Assembly: GCF_016583795.1 (NCBI RefSeq)
Contig: NZ_NRRS01000020.1
Location: 1 to 57,266, forward strand
Length of the DNA stretch: 57,266 nucleotides
Direction of reading: 5' to 3'
From: Rhabdochromatium marinum
GTDB lineage: Bacteria > Pseudomonadota > Gammaproteobacteria > Chromatiales > Chromatiaceae
Shown here: one piece after another, positions 33,231 to 42,286 of the stretch
Layout: each line of letters opens with the position of its first letter
Numbering within the stretch: position 1 is the first letter of the stretch
Translations under genes and position numbers: made by a program
Notes under the pieces: generated by a model
The model's input: only the letters and a program-made list of their open reading frames with translations
The model's database searches: none
Told to the model about the DNA's origin: nothing

Positions 33231-34232
33231 ATGCAGTCAGACGCGCCGCCCGACCGTTCGCTGTCGGTCGTGATCCCGCTTTATCAGGAAGCTGAAAATG
33301 TCATGCCCATGCTGGAGCGTGTGCATCAGGGGTTGTCGGCTTACGCCCATCCCTGGGAGCTGATCCTGGTCGATGATGGCAGTCGCGATGCCACGCCAGC
33401 GCAGCTTGCACAAGCGGCTGCTGAGTATGGTCCGCATGTGCGGGTGATTCGATTCCGGCGCAATTTTGGTCAAACCGCCGCCATGCAGGCCGGTTTTGAT
33501 GTCGCACGCGGTGCCTTTATCGCCACGCTCGATGGCGACCTGCAGAACGATCCGGTCGAGATCCCGCGTATGCTCGATGATTTGATTGCGCGCGATCTTG
33601 ATCTCCTGCAAGGCTGGCGGCAGCGCCGTCAGGATGCTCTGATTATTCGCAAAATCCCCTCACGCCTCGCCAACCGTTTGATTGGTAAGGTCACGGGTGT
33701 GCGCCTGCATGACTACGGCTGCTCGCTGAAGGTTTATCGCGCCGAGGTCATCAAGGAAGTCCGCCTGTACGGAGAGATGCACCGCTTCATTCCGGTGTGG
33801 GTGGCGTCCGTGACTTCGCCGCAGCGTATCGGGGAAACGGTGGTCAGTCATCAGGCACGGCAGTTTGGGCAGTCAAAATACGGTATTTCGCGTACCTTTC
33901 GGGTGCTGCTTGATTTGCTGGTGGCCTTTTTCTTTCTGCGCTTCGGCGGCCGTCCGGGGCATTTTTTCGGCTCCATTGGGCTGGGCTTCGGAGCCCTCGG
34001 CTCTTTGCTGATGCTGCATCTGCTGATGATCAAGTTCGGATTTGGCGAGGACATCGGCCAGCGCCCGCTGTTGTTTATCGCCATTCTGCTGTTGGTCGCT
34101 TCGGTGCAACTGCTGACCACCGGCGTGCTGGCAGAGATGCTGGTGCGAACCTTCTTCGCCTCGTCCGGGCGCACGCATTATGGCGTTTTGAGCAAGAGCG
34201 ATCCGGCGGTGAGCGACTGGAAAGAGCGCTAA
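33231..34232 (+). CDS. GT2-family undecaprenyl/dolichyl-phosphate sugar transferase (ArnC/DPM-like)
   Basis: The 333-aa protein has the GT2 fold: LSVVIPLYQEAENVMPML, the nucleotide-binding VDDGSRDAT, and the DXD-like LDGDLQNDP. HDYGCSLKVYRAEV and GQSKYG are typical of ArnC/DPM enzymes. Two C-terminal transmembrane helices (FFGSIGLGFGALGSLLMLHL; LLFIAILLLVASVQLL) anchor it. It probably transfers a sugar to undecaprenyl phosphate for use by the GT39 enzyme encoded downstream. A 123-bp gap separates it from the Uma2 gene. Confidence 0.85.
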   Translation: MQSDAPPDRSLSVVIPLYQEAENVMPMLERVHQGLSAYAHPWELILVDDGSRDATPAQLAQAAAEYGPHVRVIRFRRNFGQTAAMQAGFDVARGAFIATLDGDLQNDPVEIPRMLDDLIARDLDLLQGWRQRRQDALIIRKIPSRLANRLIGKVTGVRLHDYGCSLKVYRAEVIKEVRLYGEMHRFIPVWVASVTSPQRIGETVVSHQARQFGQSKYGISRTFRVLLDLLVAFFFLRFGGRPGHFFGSIGLGFGALGSLLMLHLLMIKFGFGEDIGQRPLLFIAILLLVASVQLLTTGVLAEMLVRTFFASSGRTHYGVLSKSDPAVSDWKER

Positions 34233-34355
34233 TGGCCGCAGCTGTCCGTCTCGACGTTTGCGCGCGAGGCGCCTGACGCTCGCATCTGAACATGGGCAGG
34301 CAGGTTCGACTACACTGGCTTATCGTCGAATGGGTTTAGCGTCAGGAGTCCCATT

Positions 34356-34934
34356 ATGTTGTCAGTTGCTGAGCAGACATCTGCTCTGAGTGTTGCAGAC
34401 TATCTGGCCGGGGAGACCGAGAGCGAGATCCGGCATGAATACATCGACGGGCAGGTCTATGCCATGACGGGTGCGAGCGATCAGCATGGACTGATCGTCA
34501 ATGCGCTGGCCTTTGCCCTGACCCCCGCCGCTCGGCGCAAGGGCTGTCAGCTGTTTACCTCGGATATGAAGGTTCAGCTGGAAATCAGCGGTCAGACGCT
34601 GTTTTATTATCCGGATTTGCTGTTGTCCTGCGACCTGCAGGATCGTGAGCCTTATTTCCGGCGTTCGCCCTGTCTGATTGTCGAGGTACTGTCCAAATCC
34701 ACTGAGCGCATCGACCGACGCGAGAAACTGTTGGCTTATCAGACCTTGCCCAGCCTGATGGAATATCTGCTGGTGGCGCAGGATGCCGCTCGGGTGGAGG
34801 TGTTTCGCCGGAGTAACAACTGGCAGGCGGAAGGCTACAGTGGTGGCGAGATACGGTTGGATTGTCTGGCGACTTCCCTGGCTGTGGCGGATATCTATCT
34901 GGATGTGGAACTGCCTGGAACGGCTGTGACATGA
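34356..34934 (+). CDS. Uma2-family putative endonuclease (DUF820)
   Basis: The 192-aa protein matches the Uma2 family, restriction-endonuclease-like in fold. RHEYIDGQVYAMTGAS, FYYPDLLLSCD and CLIVEVLSKSTERIDRREKL give the PD-(D/E)XK elements (Asp in YPDLLL, ExLSxST). The function is unknown; these genes are often in many copies and linked to mobile DNA. Unusually, it overlaps the ArnT-like gene by ATGA, so it is embedded in a glycan operon. Confidence 0.85.
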   Translation: MLSVAEQTSALSVADYLAGETESEIRHEYIDGQVYAMTGASDQHGLIVNALAFALTPAARRKGCQLFTSDMKVQLEISGQTLFYYPDLLLSCDLQDREPYFRRSPCLIVEVLSKSTERIDRREKLLAYQTLPSLMEYLLVAQDAARVEVFRRSNNWQAEGYSGGEIRLDCLATSLAVADIYLDVELPGTAVT

Positions 34935-36586
34935 CAACGAACGCTGACCTCGCGCGCGATCCGGCTCAGGCATCGACCCCGGCTCCGCTTTCGACTCGCT
35001 GGCTGACGTCGCCCTGGCTGCTGTTGCTGGTTGTCTGGCTGGCGTTCTTTTGGCAGCTTGGCGGTCCGCCGCTCTATGATCTGGATGAAGGGGCCTTTAG
35101 CGAAGCGACGCGCGAAATGCTAGCGAGCGGCAATTTCATTACGCCCTATAAAGACGGCGAGCCGCGCTACGACAAGCCGGTGCTGATCTATTGGCTGCAA
35201 GCCGGGGCGGTGAAGGCACTGGGGTTGAACGAATTCGCACTGCGCCTGCCCTCAGCGGTGGCGGCGAGTCTGTGGCTGCTGGCGCTCTGGGTGTTCGTGC
35301 GCCAGCGCCTCGATACCGCGACGGCGACTGTTGCGGCTCTGGTGATGGCACTGTCGCTGGAAATCGGTCTGATCGGCAAGGCAGCGGTGGCCGATGCGGT
35401 GTTGAATCTGTTCATTGCACTGGCATTTTTTGATGTCTATCGCTATCGCCTGGCGCGGCTAAGCGGCGTAGCCGCCGCGCCGTTGTTGTGGCGGGTCTAT
35501 CTGTGGCTCGGGCTGGGGTTTTTGACTAAGGGGCCGGTGGCGGTGTTCTTTCCGCTGCTGGTCAGCCTGCTGTTTGCGCTGAGCATGGGCTGGCGGGAGA
35601 TCAAACTCTGGCTGGGGGCGGTGTTTGAGCCGCGCGGCTGGCTGGTGTTTGTGGCGGTGGCCGCGCCCTGGTATCTGGCCATTTATCTCGATAATGGCAG
35701 TGGCTTTTTCCACAGCTTTTTCCTCAAGCACAATCTGGGGCGCTTTGGCGGCGTGATTCATGGCCATGACGGCTTTCCGGGCTACTATCTGGTCATGCTG
35801 CCGCTGGTGATGCTGCCGTTCAGCGGTTGGCTGCTGGCGCTGATTCTGGCGCTACGGCGCATGTGGGCTGATCCGCTGGAGCGTTTTTTGCTTTTGTGGT
35901 TTCTGACGGTACTGCTGTTCTTTTCCTTCTCCAGCACTCAGTTGCCGCATTATTTAGTCTATGGACTCACGCCGCTGTTTATTCTGCTGGCGCGTTATCG
36001 CGAGCGCCTGACCAATCGTTGGTTGGCCTGGCTGCCGCCGCTGGCTTTTTTGCTGGTGTTGCTGGCCTTGCCTCTGGTGCTCGGGCCGCTGGCGGAACAA
36101 AGCGACAAGGTCCATGAGATCGCGCTTTTTGAGCAGGGCCGAGCGGTGCTGGATGGCTTCTATTGGCTGGGCGTGCTGTCGGCGTTGCTGCTGTCGATCA
36201 GTTTGTTCGCCGCTCGACGGATGGCGCTCTGGCAGCAACTGGTACTGTCCGGTGTGATTCAGACCCTAGTGGTGTTTGGATTGCTGGTGCCACGGGTGTT
36301 TGAGGTGATGCAGGCGCCGGTTAAGGAGGCGGCACAGCTGGCGCGGCAGCTAGATGAACCGACGGTGATCTATCGCACCAGCCTGCCGAGTTTTAGCGTC
36401 TATCGCCAGGCGGTGACGCCGGATCGCCCGCCCGAACCAGGGGACTTGGTGTTTTTGCGCATCGACAAACTTGAGCGACTGCGGGAGCTCTATCCGCCTG
36501 AGCAGTTGCAAACCCTTTATCAACGCGGGGCTGTGGCACTGCTGCGCGTGGATACACCACCCGCGCCGGGAGTCCAGCCCCAATGA
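34931..36586 (+). CDS. GT39-type membrane glycosyltransferase (ArnT-like)
   Basis: The 551-aa integral membrane protein matches ArnT/PMT-type enzymes that use polyprenyl-phosphate sugars. LYDLDEGAFSEATREML carries the conserved acidic residue in the first periplasmic loop, and PYKDGEPRYDKPVLIYWLQ is a family hallmark. There are about ten to twelve transmembrane helices. It would glycosylate lipid A or another envelope acceptor on the periplasmic side. ATG 34931 overlaps the Uma2 stop, and the gene overlaps the PAP2 gene by ATGA. Confidence 0.85.
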   Translation: MTTNADLARDPAQASTPAPLSTRWLTSPWLLLLVVWLAFFWQLGGPPLYDLDEGAFSEATREMLASGNFITPYKDGEPRYDKPVLIYWLQAGAVKALGLNEFALRLPSAVAASLWLLALWVFVRQRLDTATATVAALVMALSLEIGLIGKAAVADAVLNLFIALAFFDVYRYRLARLSGVAAAPLLWRVYLWLGLGFLTKGPVAVFFPLLVSLLFALSMGWREIKLWLGAVFEPRGWLVFVAVAAPWYLAIYLDNGSGFFHSFFLKHNLGRFGGVIHGHDGFPGYYLVMLPLVMLPFSGWLLALILALRRMWADPLERFLLLWFLTVLLFFSFSSTQLPHYLVYGLTPLFILLARYRERLTNRWLAWLPPLAFLLVLLALPLVLGPLAEQSDKVHEIALFEQGRAVLDGFYWLGVLSALLLSISLFAARRMALWQQLVLSGVIQTLVVFGLLVPRVFEVMQAPVKEAAQLARQLDEPTVIYRTSLPSFSVYRQAVTPDRPPEPGDLVFLRIDKLERLRELYPPEQLQTLYQRGAVALLRVDTPPAPGVQPQ

Positions 36587-37446
36587 GCCACCGGGCTGTG
36601 GAGCTGTTTGACTTTTTGCGCCGCGATTTGCAGACGGCGCTGCAGCAGGGACTGGTGGCGGATGCGCCGCTAAATCCCAGTGGTGCGCGCTGCTTGTTGG
36701 GTGCAGCGCTGCTGTTTGGGCTGACCGGGCTGGGACTCTATCTGAGCGGCGGCTATCACGCCGGTTTTACGGCATTGAATGCGTTGGCTCGCGCCTATCC
36801 AGCCTGGTTGTGGGCGAATCTGACCCAGCTCGGCGATGAGCATCTAGCTTTTACACTGACGCTGTTTTTTGCACGACGGCATCCACGGGTGTTCTGGGCG
36901 CTGATCTGCGCGGCGCTGCTTGGAGCGGCCTATGCGCGTGGGCTGAAGCCGCTGATCGATGCGGCGCGACCGGCAGCGGTGCTGGATGCCGGGAGTTTTC
37001 AGCTCATCGGCCCCGGTTATCGTCACCAGAGTTTTCCCTCTGGACATAGTGTGACCGCTGGGGTGTTTTTTGGTGTCCTGATTTACTATGCACGCTGGGT
37101 CGAATGGCGGCTGCTCTTTCTGCTATTGGCGCTGCTGGCCGGATTGAGCCGGGTGGCGCTGGGGGTGCATTGGCCAGTCGATGTGGCCGCTGGTCTCGCC
37201 GGTGGTCTGCTGGCGGCCTGGCTGGGGGTTGGTCTGGCCCGGCGCCTGTCCTGGGGTGTCACCGACATCAGCGTACATCTCGCCTTTGTGACCCTGGCGG
37301 TGACGATGGCGGTTGCTTTGGCCTTGGTGGGGCGCGGCTATGCCGAGGCGCTCTGGCCAGGGCGGGTACTGGTGGCGTTGGCCTTGCTGAGCCTGTTATT
37401 CAACTATCTGGTGATGCCGTTGCTGCGCTATCGTGGGGACCGATGA
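36583..37446 (+). CDS. PAP2-superfamily membrane phosphatase
   Basis: The 287-aa multi-pass protein carries the phosphatase motifs KPLIDAARP, PSGHS and SRVALGVHWPVDV, giving the catalytic His residues and Arg. It may recycle undecaprenyl pyrophosphate or dephosphorylate a lipid in support of the GT2-GT39 pathway. The start overlaps the ArnT-like stop. Confidence 0.88.
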   Translation: MSHRAVELFDFLRRDLQTALQQGLVADAPLNPSGARCLLGAALLFGLTGLGLYLSGGYHAGFTALNALARAYPAWLWANLTQLGDEHLAFTLTLFFARRHPRVFWALICAALLGAAYARGLKPLIDAARPAAVLDAGSFQLIGPGYRHQSFPSGHSVTAGVFFGVLIYYARWVEWRLLFLLLALLAGLSRVALGVHWPVDVAAGLAGGLLAAWLGVGLARRLSWGVTDISVHLAFVTLAVTMAVALALVGRGYAEALWPGRVLVALALLSLLFNYLVMPLLRYRGDR

Positions 37447-37465
37447 CAACATTCGGGAGACTATT

Positions 37466-37819
37466 ATGCAGGATCGACCAACGATCACGACCGCCATTCC
37501 CAAGGGGCGTTATCAGGTCGGCGAGTATTTCGCCACCCTCTTGAGCGACATCCAAAGCCCCGATGCACGCACCTATTGCTACATTCTGGCCTTTGTGCCG
37601 GAGGGGCAGCGTGAGCCGAAGCTCTATGTGTGCAGCGAGTCGGGGGGCGATCCGGCCCATCCGCGCTGCTGCAATCTGCGCGTGGTCAGCGAGATGCTCT
37701 CAGAAGTGGTCGATCAGGACGAATGTTGGTCTGATGCCGAGGTCTTCACTGAGCAGGCGCTGACACTTGGCACCCAGGCCCTGGGGCTCTCCCGGCAGTC
37801 GGTCATCAAGTTGCTGTAA
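37466..37819 (+). CDS. Hypothetical 117-aa protein
   Basis: The family is not recognised. The soluble product has three Cys in CSESGGDPAHPRCC and an acidic middle (EVVDQDECWSDAEVF). GGGAG precedes ATG 37466, 20 bases after the PAP2 stop, so it may be the last gene of the glycan operon. It converges on the EVE gene with a 25-bp gap. Confidence 0.6.
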   Translation: MQDRPTITTAIPKGRYQVGEYFATLLSDIQSPDARTYCYILAFVPEGQREPKLYVCSESGGDPAHPRCCNLRVVSEMLSEVVDQDECWSDAEVFTEQALTLGTQALGLSRQSVIKLL

Positions 37820-37844
37820 ACTCAACCAGGGTGAATGCGGCCAA

Positions 37845-38318
37845 TCAACCAGGCTCAAGTGCAAGGATGTGTTGCCACTGCTCCTCGGTCACCGGCATGA
37901 TGGACAGCCGATTGCCCTGGCGCAGCAGCGCGAAGTCGCCGAGCGCGGCCGCGTGGGATTCGCTTTTGAGTTCAGCGAGGGTGATGGTGCGGGTCAGATG
38001 ACGGATGTAGCGCACATCGACCAGAAACCAGCGCGGTTGCTCTGGGTCGCTCTTGGGGTCGAAGTAGCGATGCTGGGGATCAAAAGCGGTCGGGTCGGGA
38101 TAGCCGGCCGTGATAATTTCCATGAGGCCGACAATCCCTGGTGTTTTGCAGTTGGAATGGTAAAAAAAGGCCTGGTCACCAGGCTGCATTTGGTCGCGCA
38201 ACATATTCCGGGCCTGATAATTGCGCACCCCGTCCCAGGGCTCGGTTTGCTGCGGTCGGGCGACCAAGTGTTGGATGCCAAAAACCTCGGGCTCGGATTT
38301 CATTAGCCAGTAAGCCAT
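37845..38318 (-). CDS. EVE-domain protein (PUA-like fold)
   Basis: The 157-aa protein reads MAYWLMKSEPEVFGI, then WDGVRNYQARNML, MQPGDQAFFYHSN and PGIVGLMEI, the EVE-domain signature. EVE domains bind modified nucleotides in DNA or RNA. Length is typical of a stand-alone EVE protein. ATG 38318 is chosen over an upstream start at 38354 because the conserved domain begins there. Confidence 0.9.
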   Translation of the reverse strand: MAYWLMKSEPEVFGIQHLVARPQQTEPWDGVRNYQARNMLRDQMQPGDQAFFYHSNCKTPGIVGLMEIITAGYPDPTAFDPQHRYFDPKSDPEQPRWFLVDVRYIRHLTRTITLAELKSESHAAALGDFALLRQGNRLSIMPVTEEQWQHILALEPG

Positions 38319-38387
38319 ATTGTGCGCCTCTGCGGTGCGGATGGGGGCAGCCATAACGATAGGCGGCCGTGTGCCTGTGTTGAGATT

Positions 38388-39260
38388 ATGACACCAGAAG
38401 ACCTGATCAAAGAAACCGTACAGCTGTTTTCGCTCCCGGATGTGACCTCGCGGGTGACGGAACTCATTGATGATCCGAGTACACGCCCGGCCGATCTCGC
38501 CGAGGTTATCCTCTACGATGCCGCCCTGTCTGCCCGTTTGCTGCGTTTGGTGAACAGTGCCTGTTATGTCCGCCCGCGCCCGATCGAAACCGTAACCCAG
38601 GCGGTTTCAATGATCGGCTATCGACCGCTGCGCGACCTGATCCTGGCCACCTTTGCCGTCGATCGCTTTCGGGGGCTGCCACCGGAAAAGGTCAATATGG
38701 AGCGCTTTTGGTTCCATGGCGTAGCGACCGGTATCGCCGCGCGCGAACTGGCCAAGCGCTGTGGTTTACGCGACAGTGAGCGTCTGTTTCTTGGCGGTTT
38801 GCTGCACAGCATTGGCAAGCTGGTGTTTTTCAGTCAATGTGCGGAAGACTACAGTGAGGTGTTGCAACTCATTGAGGACGAGCAGATTCCGGTGACCCAG
38901 GCCGAGGAACGGGTGTTCGGGTTCAATTTTGCCGAACTTGGCGCCGAACTTCTGCGTTCCTGGCGCTTCCCGGAGTCGATCTGGAAGGCGGTGGCCTATC
39001 AGCTCCACCCGGAGCAGGCGCCGGATTTCCGCCTGGAAGCGTCCATTGTGCAGGGCGCCGAGCAAGTGGGCTGCATTGTGCGCTCCACGGCCATTGATGG
39101 CGGCGAAGCCCTGGCCAGCCGTGCGGCGGAGTATCTGACGGATCTGGCAAAGCGGCTGGCGTTGCCGCCAGATGCACTGCGGGAGTTACCCGGCGATATC
39201 AGTCTGCAAGTGGTTGAGGTGTTTGAGATTCTGGTGCCGGGCGCGTCGCTGGTGTGCTGA
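38388..39260 (+). CDS. HDOD-domain signalling protein
   Basis: The 290-aa protein consists of one HDOD domain (about 10-215), a non-catalytic relative of HD phosphohydrolases. Motifs are DAALSARLLRLVNSACY, AVSMIGYRPLRDLIL and LGGLLHSIGKLVFF. Such proteins act in cyclic-di-GMP or stress signalling. No receiver or other domain is attached. ATG 38388 is taken because homology begins there. The mrfA remnant begins inside its last codons. Confidence 0.87.
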   Translation: MTPEDLIKETVQLFSLPDVTSRVTELIDDPSTRPADLAEVILYDAALSARLLRLVNSACYVRPRPIETVTQAVSMIGYRPLRDLILATFAVDRFRGLPPEKVNMERFWFHGVATGIAARELAKRCGLRDSERLFLGGLLHSIGKLVFFSQCAEDYSEVLQLIEDEQIPVTQAEERVFGFNFAELGAELLRSWRFPESIWKAVAYQLHPEQAPDFRLEASIVQGAEQVGCIVRSTAIDGGEALASRAAEYLTDLAKRLALPPDALRELPGDISLQVVEVFEILVPGASLVC

Positions 39261-40686
39261 GTGCGCCGTCAGACTTTGAGCGGTTTTTGCAGCGTCTCAA
39301 GCGCTGCTATCCAGTGAGCGACGCGTGATCGAACGCGAGCTGCGCGCCAGTCAGGTGGATGTGGTGGTCAGCACCTCAGCGCTGGAGCTGGGTGTGGATA
39401 TCGGCAGCCTGGATGTCTCGGTGCTCAATGGTTATCCTGGTACGGTGGCGGCGACCTGGCAGCGACTCGGTCGCGCCGGGCGGCGCAATCGCCCGAGCCT
39501 CGGGGTTCTAGTGGCGAGCAGCGCGCCCATTGATCAGTACATCGTGCGCCATCCGGAGTTTTTTCTTGGCCGCTCACCCGAGCAGGCACGCATCCATCCC
39601 GACCAGCTGTTGATTCTAATGGACCATGTGCGCTGCGCGGCTTTCGAGCTGCCGTTCCAGGATGGCGAGATCTTCGGTGCCGAGGATCTGAGCGAAATGC
39701 TCAGCTATCTGCGCGATCAGGGCCTGTTGCAATATCAGAGCGGGCGTTGGTACTGGATCGCCGACAGCTACCCGGCCAATGCGGTCTCGCTGCGCTCAGT
39801 GACGGAGGGGAATTTCGTCGTCATTGACATCGACGCTGGCAAACAGACCATCATCGCCGAGGTGGATTACAGCAGCGCGCCTGGCACCCTGTATGAAAGC
39901 GCCATCTACATGGTGCAGTCGCAGCCCTATCAGGTCGAGTCGCTCGACTGGACCGGACGCAAGGCGTTTGTGCGCAAAACCCGGGCGGATTATTACACTG
40001 ATGCGATTGATTATACCCGGCTGAAAATTCTTGATTTCTTCGATGAGCGCTGTGCGGAACAGGCCGCGAGTCGGCATGGCGAGGTGCATCTGGTGCGCCG
40101 TTACCCTGGATATAAGAAAATTCGCTACTACAGCCATGACAACATTGGCTATGGGAACATCCATCTGCCGGATCAGGAAATGCACACCACAGCGGTCTGG
40201 TGGCAGGTGCATCCCGTCGCGCTGGCCCAAGCACTGCCGCAACGCGAGCGTGCCATTGAGGGCTTTTTGGGCGCGGCCTATGCTCTGCATCATGTCGCCG
40301 CACTGCGTGTCATGGCTGAGGTCAGCGATCTCGGTCGTGCAGTGGGCGATGGCCAGGGCACCTGGTTCGCTGCTGTGGGGCAGGATGGTCGTGGTCAGTT
40401 GCGGGGGCCGGATAATGAACCAGTTGCGATTCCGGTGGGTGGGCACTTTGAGCCGACACTCTTTTTGTATGACAATTATCCAGGCGGTGTCGGTCTGTCT
40501 GAGCCGCTGTATCGCGAGACCCATGCGCTGATCGCCGATGCCGAGGCGCTGGTCGCGGCCTGTGAATGCAATGGTGGTTGTCCAGCCTGCGTGGGCCCCA
40601 TTTTGCCGGGAGATGAACAGCTTGAGCAGTCTCCCAAGGCGGTTGCGCGCCTGGTGCTGGGGTTGCTTGGCGGGGTTGGAGCATGA
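39254..40686 (+). pseudogene. Remnant of DEAD/DEAH helicase MrfA (YprA-like), N-terminal half deleted
   Basis: A GTG at 39254 opens about 17 codons resembling a helicase N-terminus (SAPSDFERFLQRLKR), then the frame is lost. From about 39310 another frame reads SSERRVIERELR and VVSTSALELGVDIGSLD, with helicase motif VI in QRLGRAGRRNRP. It continues through the DUF1998 region to the four-Cys motif CECNGGCPACVG. MrfA-type helicases normally have about 750 residues or more; motifs I-III (Walker A, DEAH) are missing. The join near 39302-39313 is an internal deletion of several hundred codons. ORF 39325-40686 (453 aa) could still yield a protein, but not an active helicase. Confidence 0.8.
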
Positions 40687-40690
40687 GCAA

Positions 40691-41826
40691 ATGGGTACGC
40701 ATTCAGCCGGCGCGTCGGGCGGCAGCCTAAAGGCGCGGCTGGCTCGGCTGCGTCAACAGCCGCAAGCGCAGCAGGCGATCGAGCCGGCGGCTCCGAGTCA
40801 GAAACAGCAATAACAGCAGGAACAGCAACCCAGGCTGGGGCTGGCCGAGCGGCTTGCCCGCCTGCGTCCCGGTGCGCCGCAGTTGGAGTCGAGCATTCGC
40901 CGCAGCGATGAGCCGGCGCTAGTCGATGCCTTGGGCGCCGAGCGACTGGCGCCGGGGCGCTGATACTGGAGCAATACCTGCTGACCCGTCTGGATGCCGA
41001 GGCGCTGATGCTGGAGCACATCGCCGAGTCCCTGGTGGCGACGACCCAGCTGATCAGCTACAACGGCAAATCCTTCGACTTGTCGCTGCTGGTGACGCGC
41101 TGCCGGCTGGCGGCACTGGAGGGGGCAGTGGCCATTCCGGCACTGGCCAAGCAGCTTGAGGCCTTGCCGCATCTGGATTTGCTGCATGCGGTGCGCCGTG
41201 CCTTCGCGCGCTGCTGGCCGGATTGCCGCTTGAGCACGGTGGAACAGCGTCTGCTGGCATTCGACCGTGGCCAAGACTTACCCGGCTGCGAGGCGCCAGC
41301 GGCCTGGCTGGACTGGCTGTGGCAGGGAAATCCGCGGCGCCTGCCGGACGTGGTGGAACATAACCGCAAGGATTTGCTCTCGCTGGTAGCGTTGATTCCG
41401 GCGCTGAGTGCTGTCTATCGCGAACCGCTTGCGTATGGCGCCGACAGCCTTGCTTTGGCGCGGTACTGGTGCAAGCGCGGACGTGATCAACAGGCGCGCG
41501 AACTTCTGGAAAGCCGTCTGGCTGGCAATCATGCCGCGTCGCATAGGGAGTCTGAGGCAATGTGGTTTCTTGCGCATCTGTATCGCCGTGCCCAGGACTG
41601 GCCGCGTGCCGTCAGCCTGTGGGAGATGCTCGCCCGTGACCAGCATCCCGGCGCCCTGGAAGCCCTGGCAAAATTTCACGAGCATCGCCAGCGCGATCCG
41701 CTGCAAGCGCTTGAATACGCTCGCCGCCTGCCTAACCACCCAGCTCGCGAGCATCGCTGTCAGCGCTTGCTGGCCAAACTCAAGCGCGCAGCGGATGGGA
41801 CTTTGGATCTCGGGGGTGGCGCCTGA
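40691..41826 (+). pseudogene. Remnant of exonuclease MrfB (YprB-like), catalytic core deleted
   Basis: The first fragment, from ATG 40691, includes SLKARLARLRQQ and ends at TAA 40811. The same frame continues as LAERLARLRPGAPQLESSI to LGAERLAPG and stops at 40961. From there another frame reads LILEQYLLTRLDAEALML and NGKSFDLSLLVTRCRL, then the last exonuclease motif EHNRKDLLSLVAL and a TPR-like tail (41008-41826). The segment missing at about 40955-40960 should hold the DEDD exonuclease motif DxETTG. Nonsense mutation, deletion and frameshift together make it a clear pseudogene. It follows the mrfA remnant by four bases. Confidence 0.8.
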
Positions 41827-41947
41827 TCTTTTTATGTTCTTTTGCCAATGCCGGATAAGACAATTTTTTGTTATTCGGGGTAGCATAACGGCTGTGTTGT
41901 CCGAGCCTGAGATTGATACCCTTAGCGGTGGGAGTGTTCTGAAAGCC

Positions 41948-42286
41948 ATGAGCCAACTGTTTCTGGTGGCAAGTCTGCTGTTGTCAGTCGTTGCGCTGGC
42001 CGGTGCGGTGGTGGCGTTTGTCACCTGGCGCGTGCCGGTGCTGGTGGTGTCGCTGGGGATGCTGGCCTTGGCGGTGGCGGCAGTGGCGGCGCTGATGGGG
42101 GCGCCGTGGTTGGCGTTGGCGCAACTGGTGATGGGAACCCTTGGGTTGGCGGGGTTCGTGTCGCTGGCGCCGGCCCGTGAGCCGCCGGCAGCGCCGGTGC
42201 GCAATGGGTTGCCACGACTAGGCTTGGTGTTACGCCGACCGGCGCCGGCTGAAACCTCTGTGTCCACTGATGCAGAGCGTTCCTGA
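41948..42286 (+). CDS. NuoJ-like short membrane protein
   Basis: The 112-aa protein has three predicted transmembrane helices. The third (WLALAQLVMGTLGLAGFVSLA) resembles the conserved helix 3 of NuoJ, and the two before it match NuoJ helices 1-2. E. coli NuoJ has five helices, so this is a shortened form. The Pro-rich C-terminus has no NuoJ counterpart. GTG 41893 is an alternative start adding 18 residues. It is the first of five genes with overlapping or near-overlapping ends. Confidence 0.55.
   Translation: MSQLFLVASLLLSVVALAGAVVAFVTWRVPVLVVSLGMLALAVAAVAALMGAPWLALAQLVMGTLGLAGFVSLAPAREPPAAPVRNGLPRLGLVLRRPAPAETSVSTDAERS

Noticed and set aside
41008-41826. 272-aa ORF as an independent gene
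   Set aside because: It lacks a ribosome site and begins in the middle of exonuclease homology that continues upstream in the same frame; it is part of the mrfB remnant.
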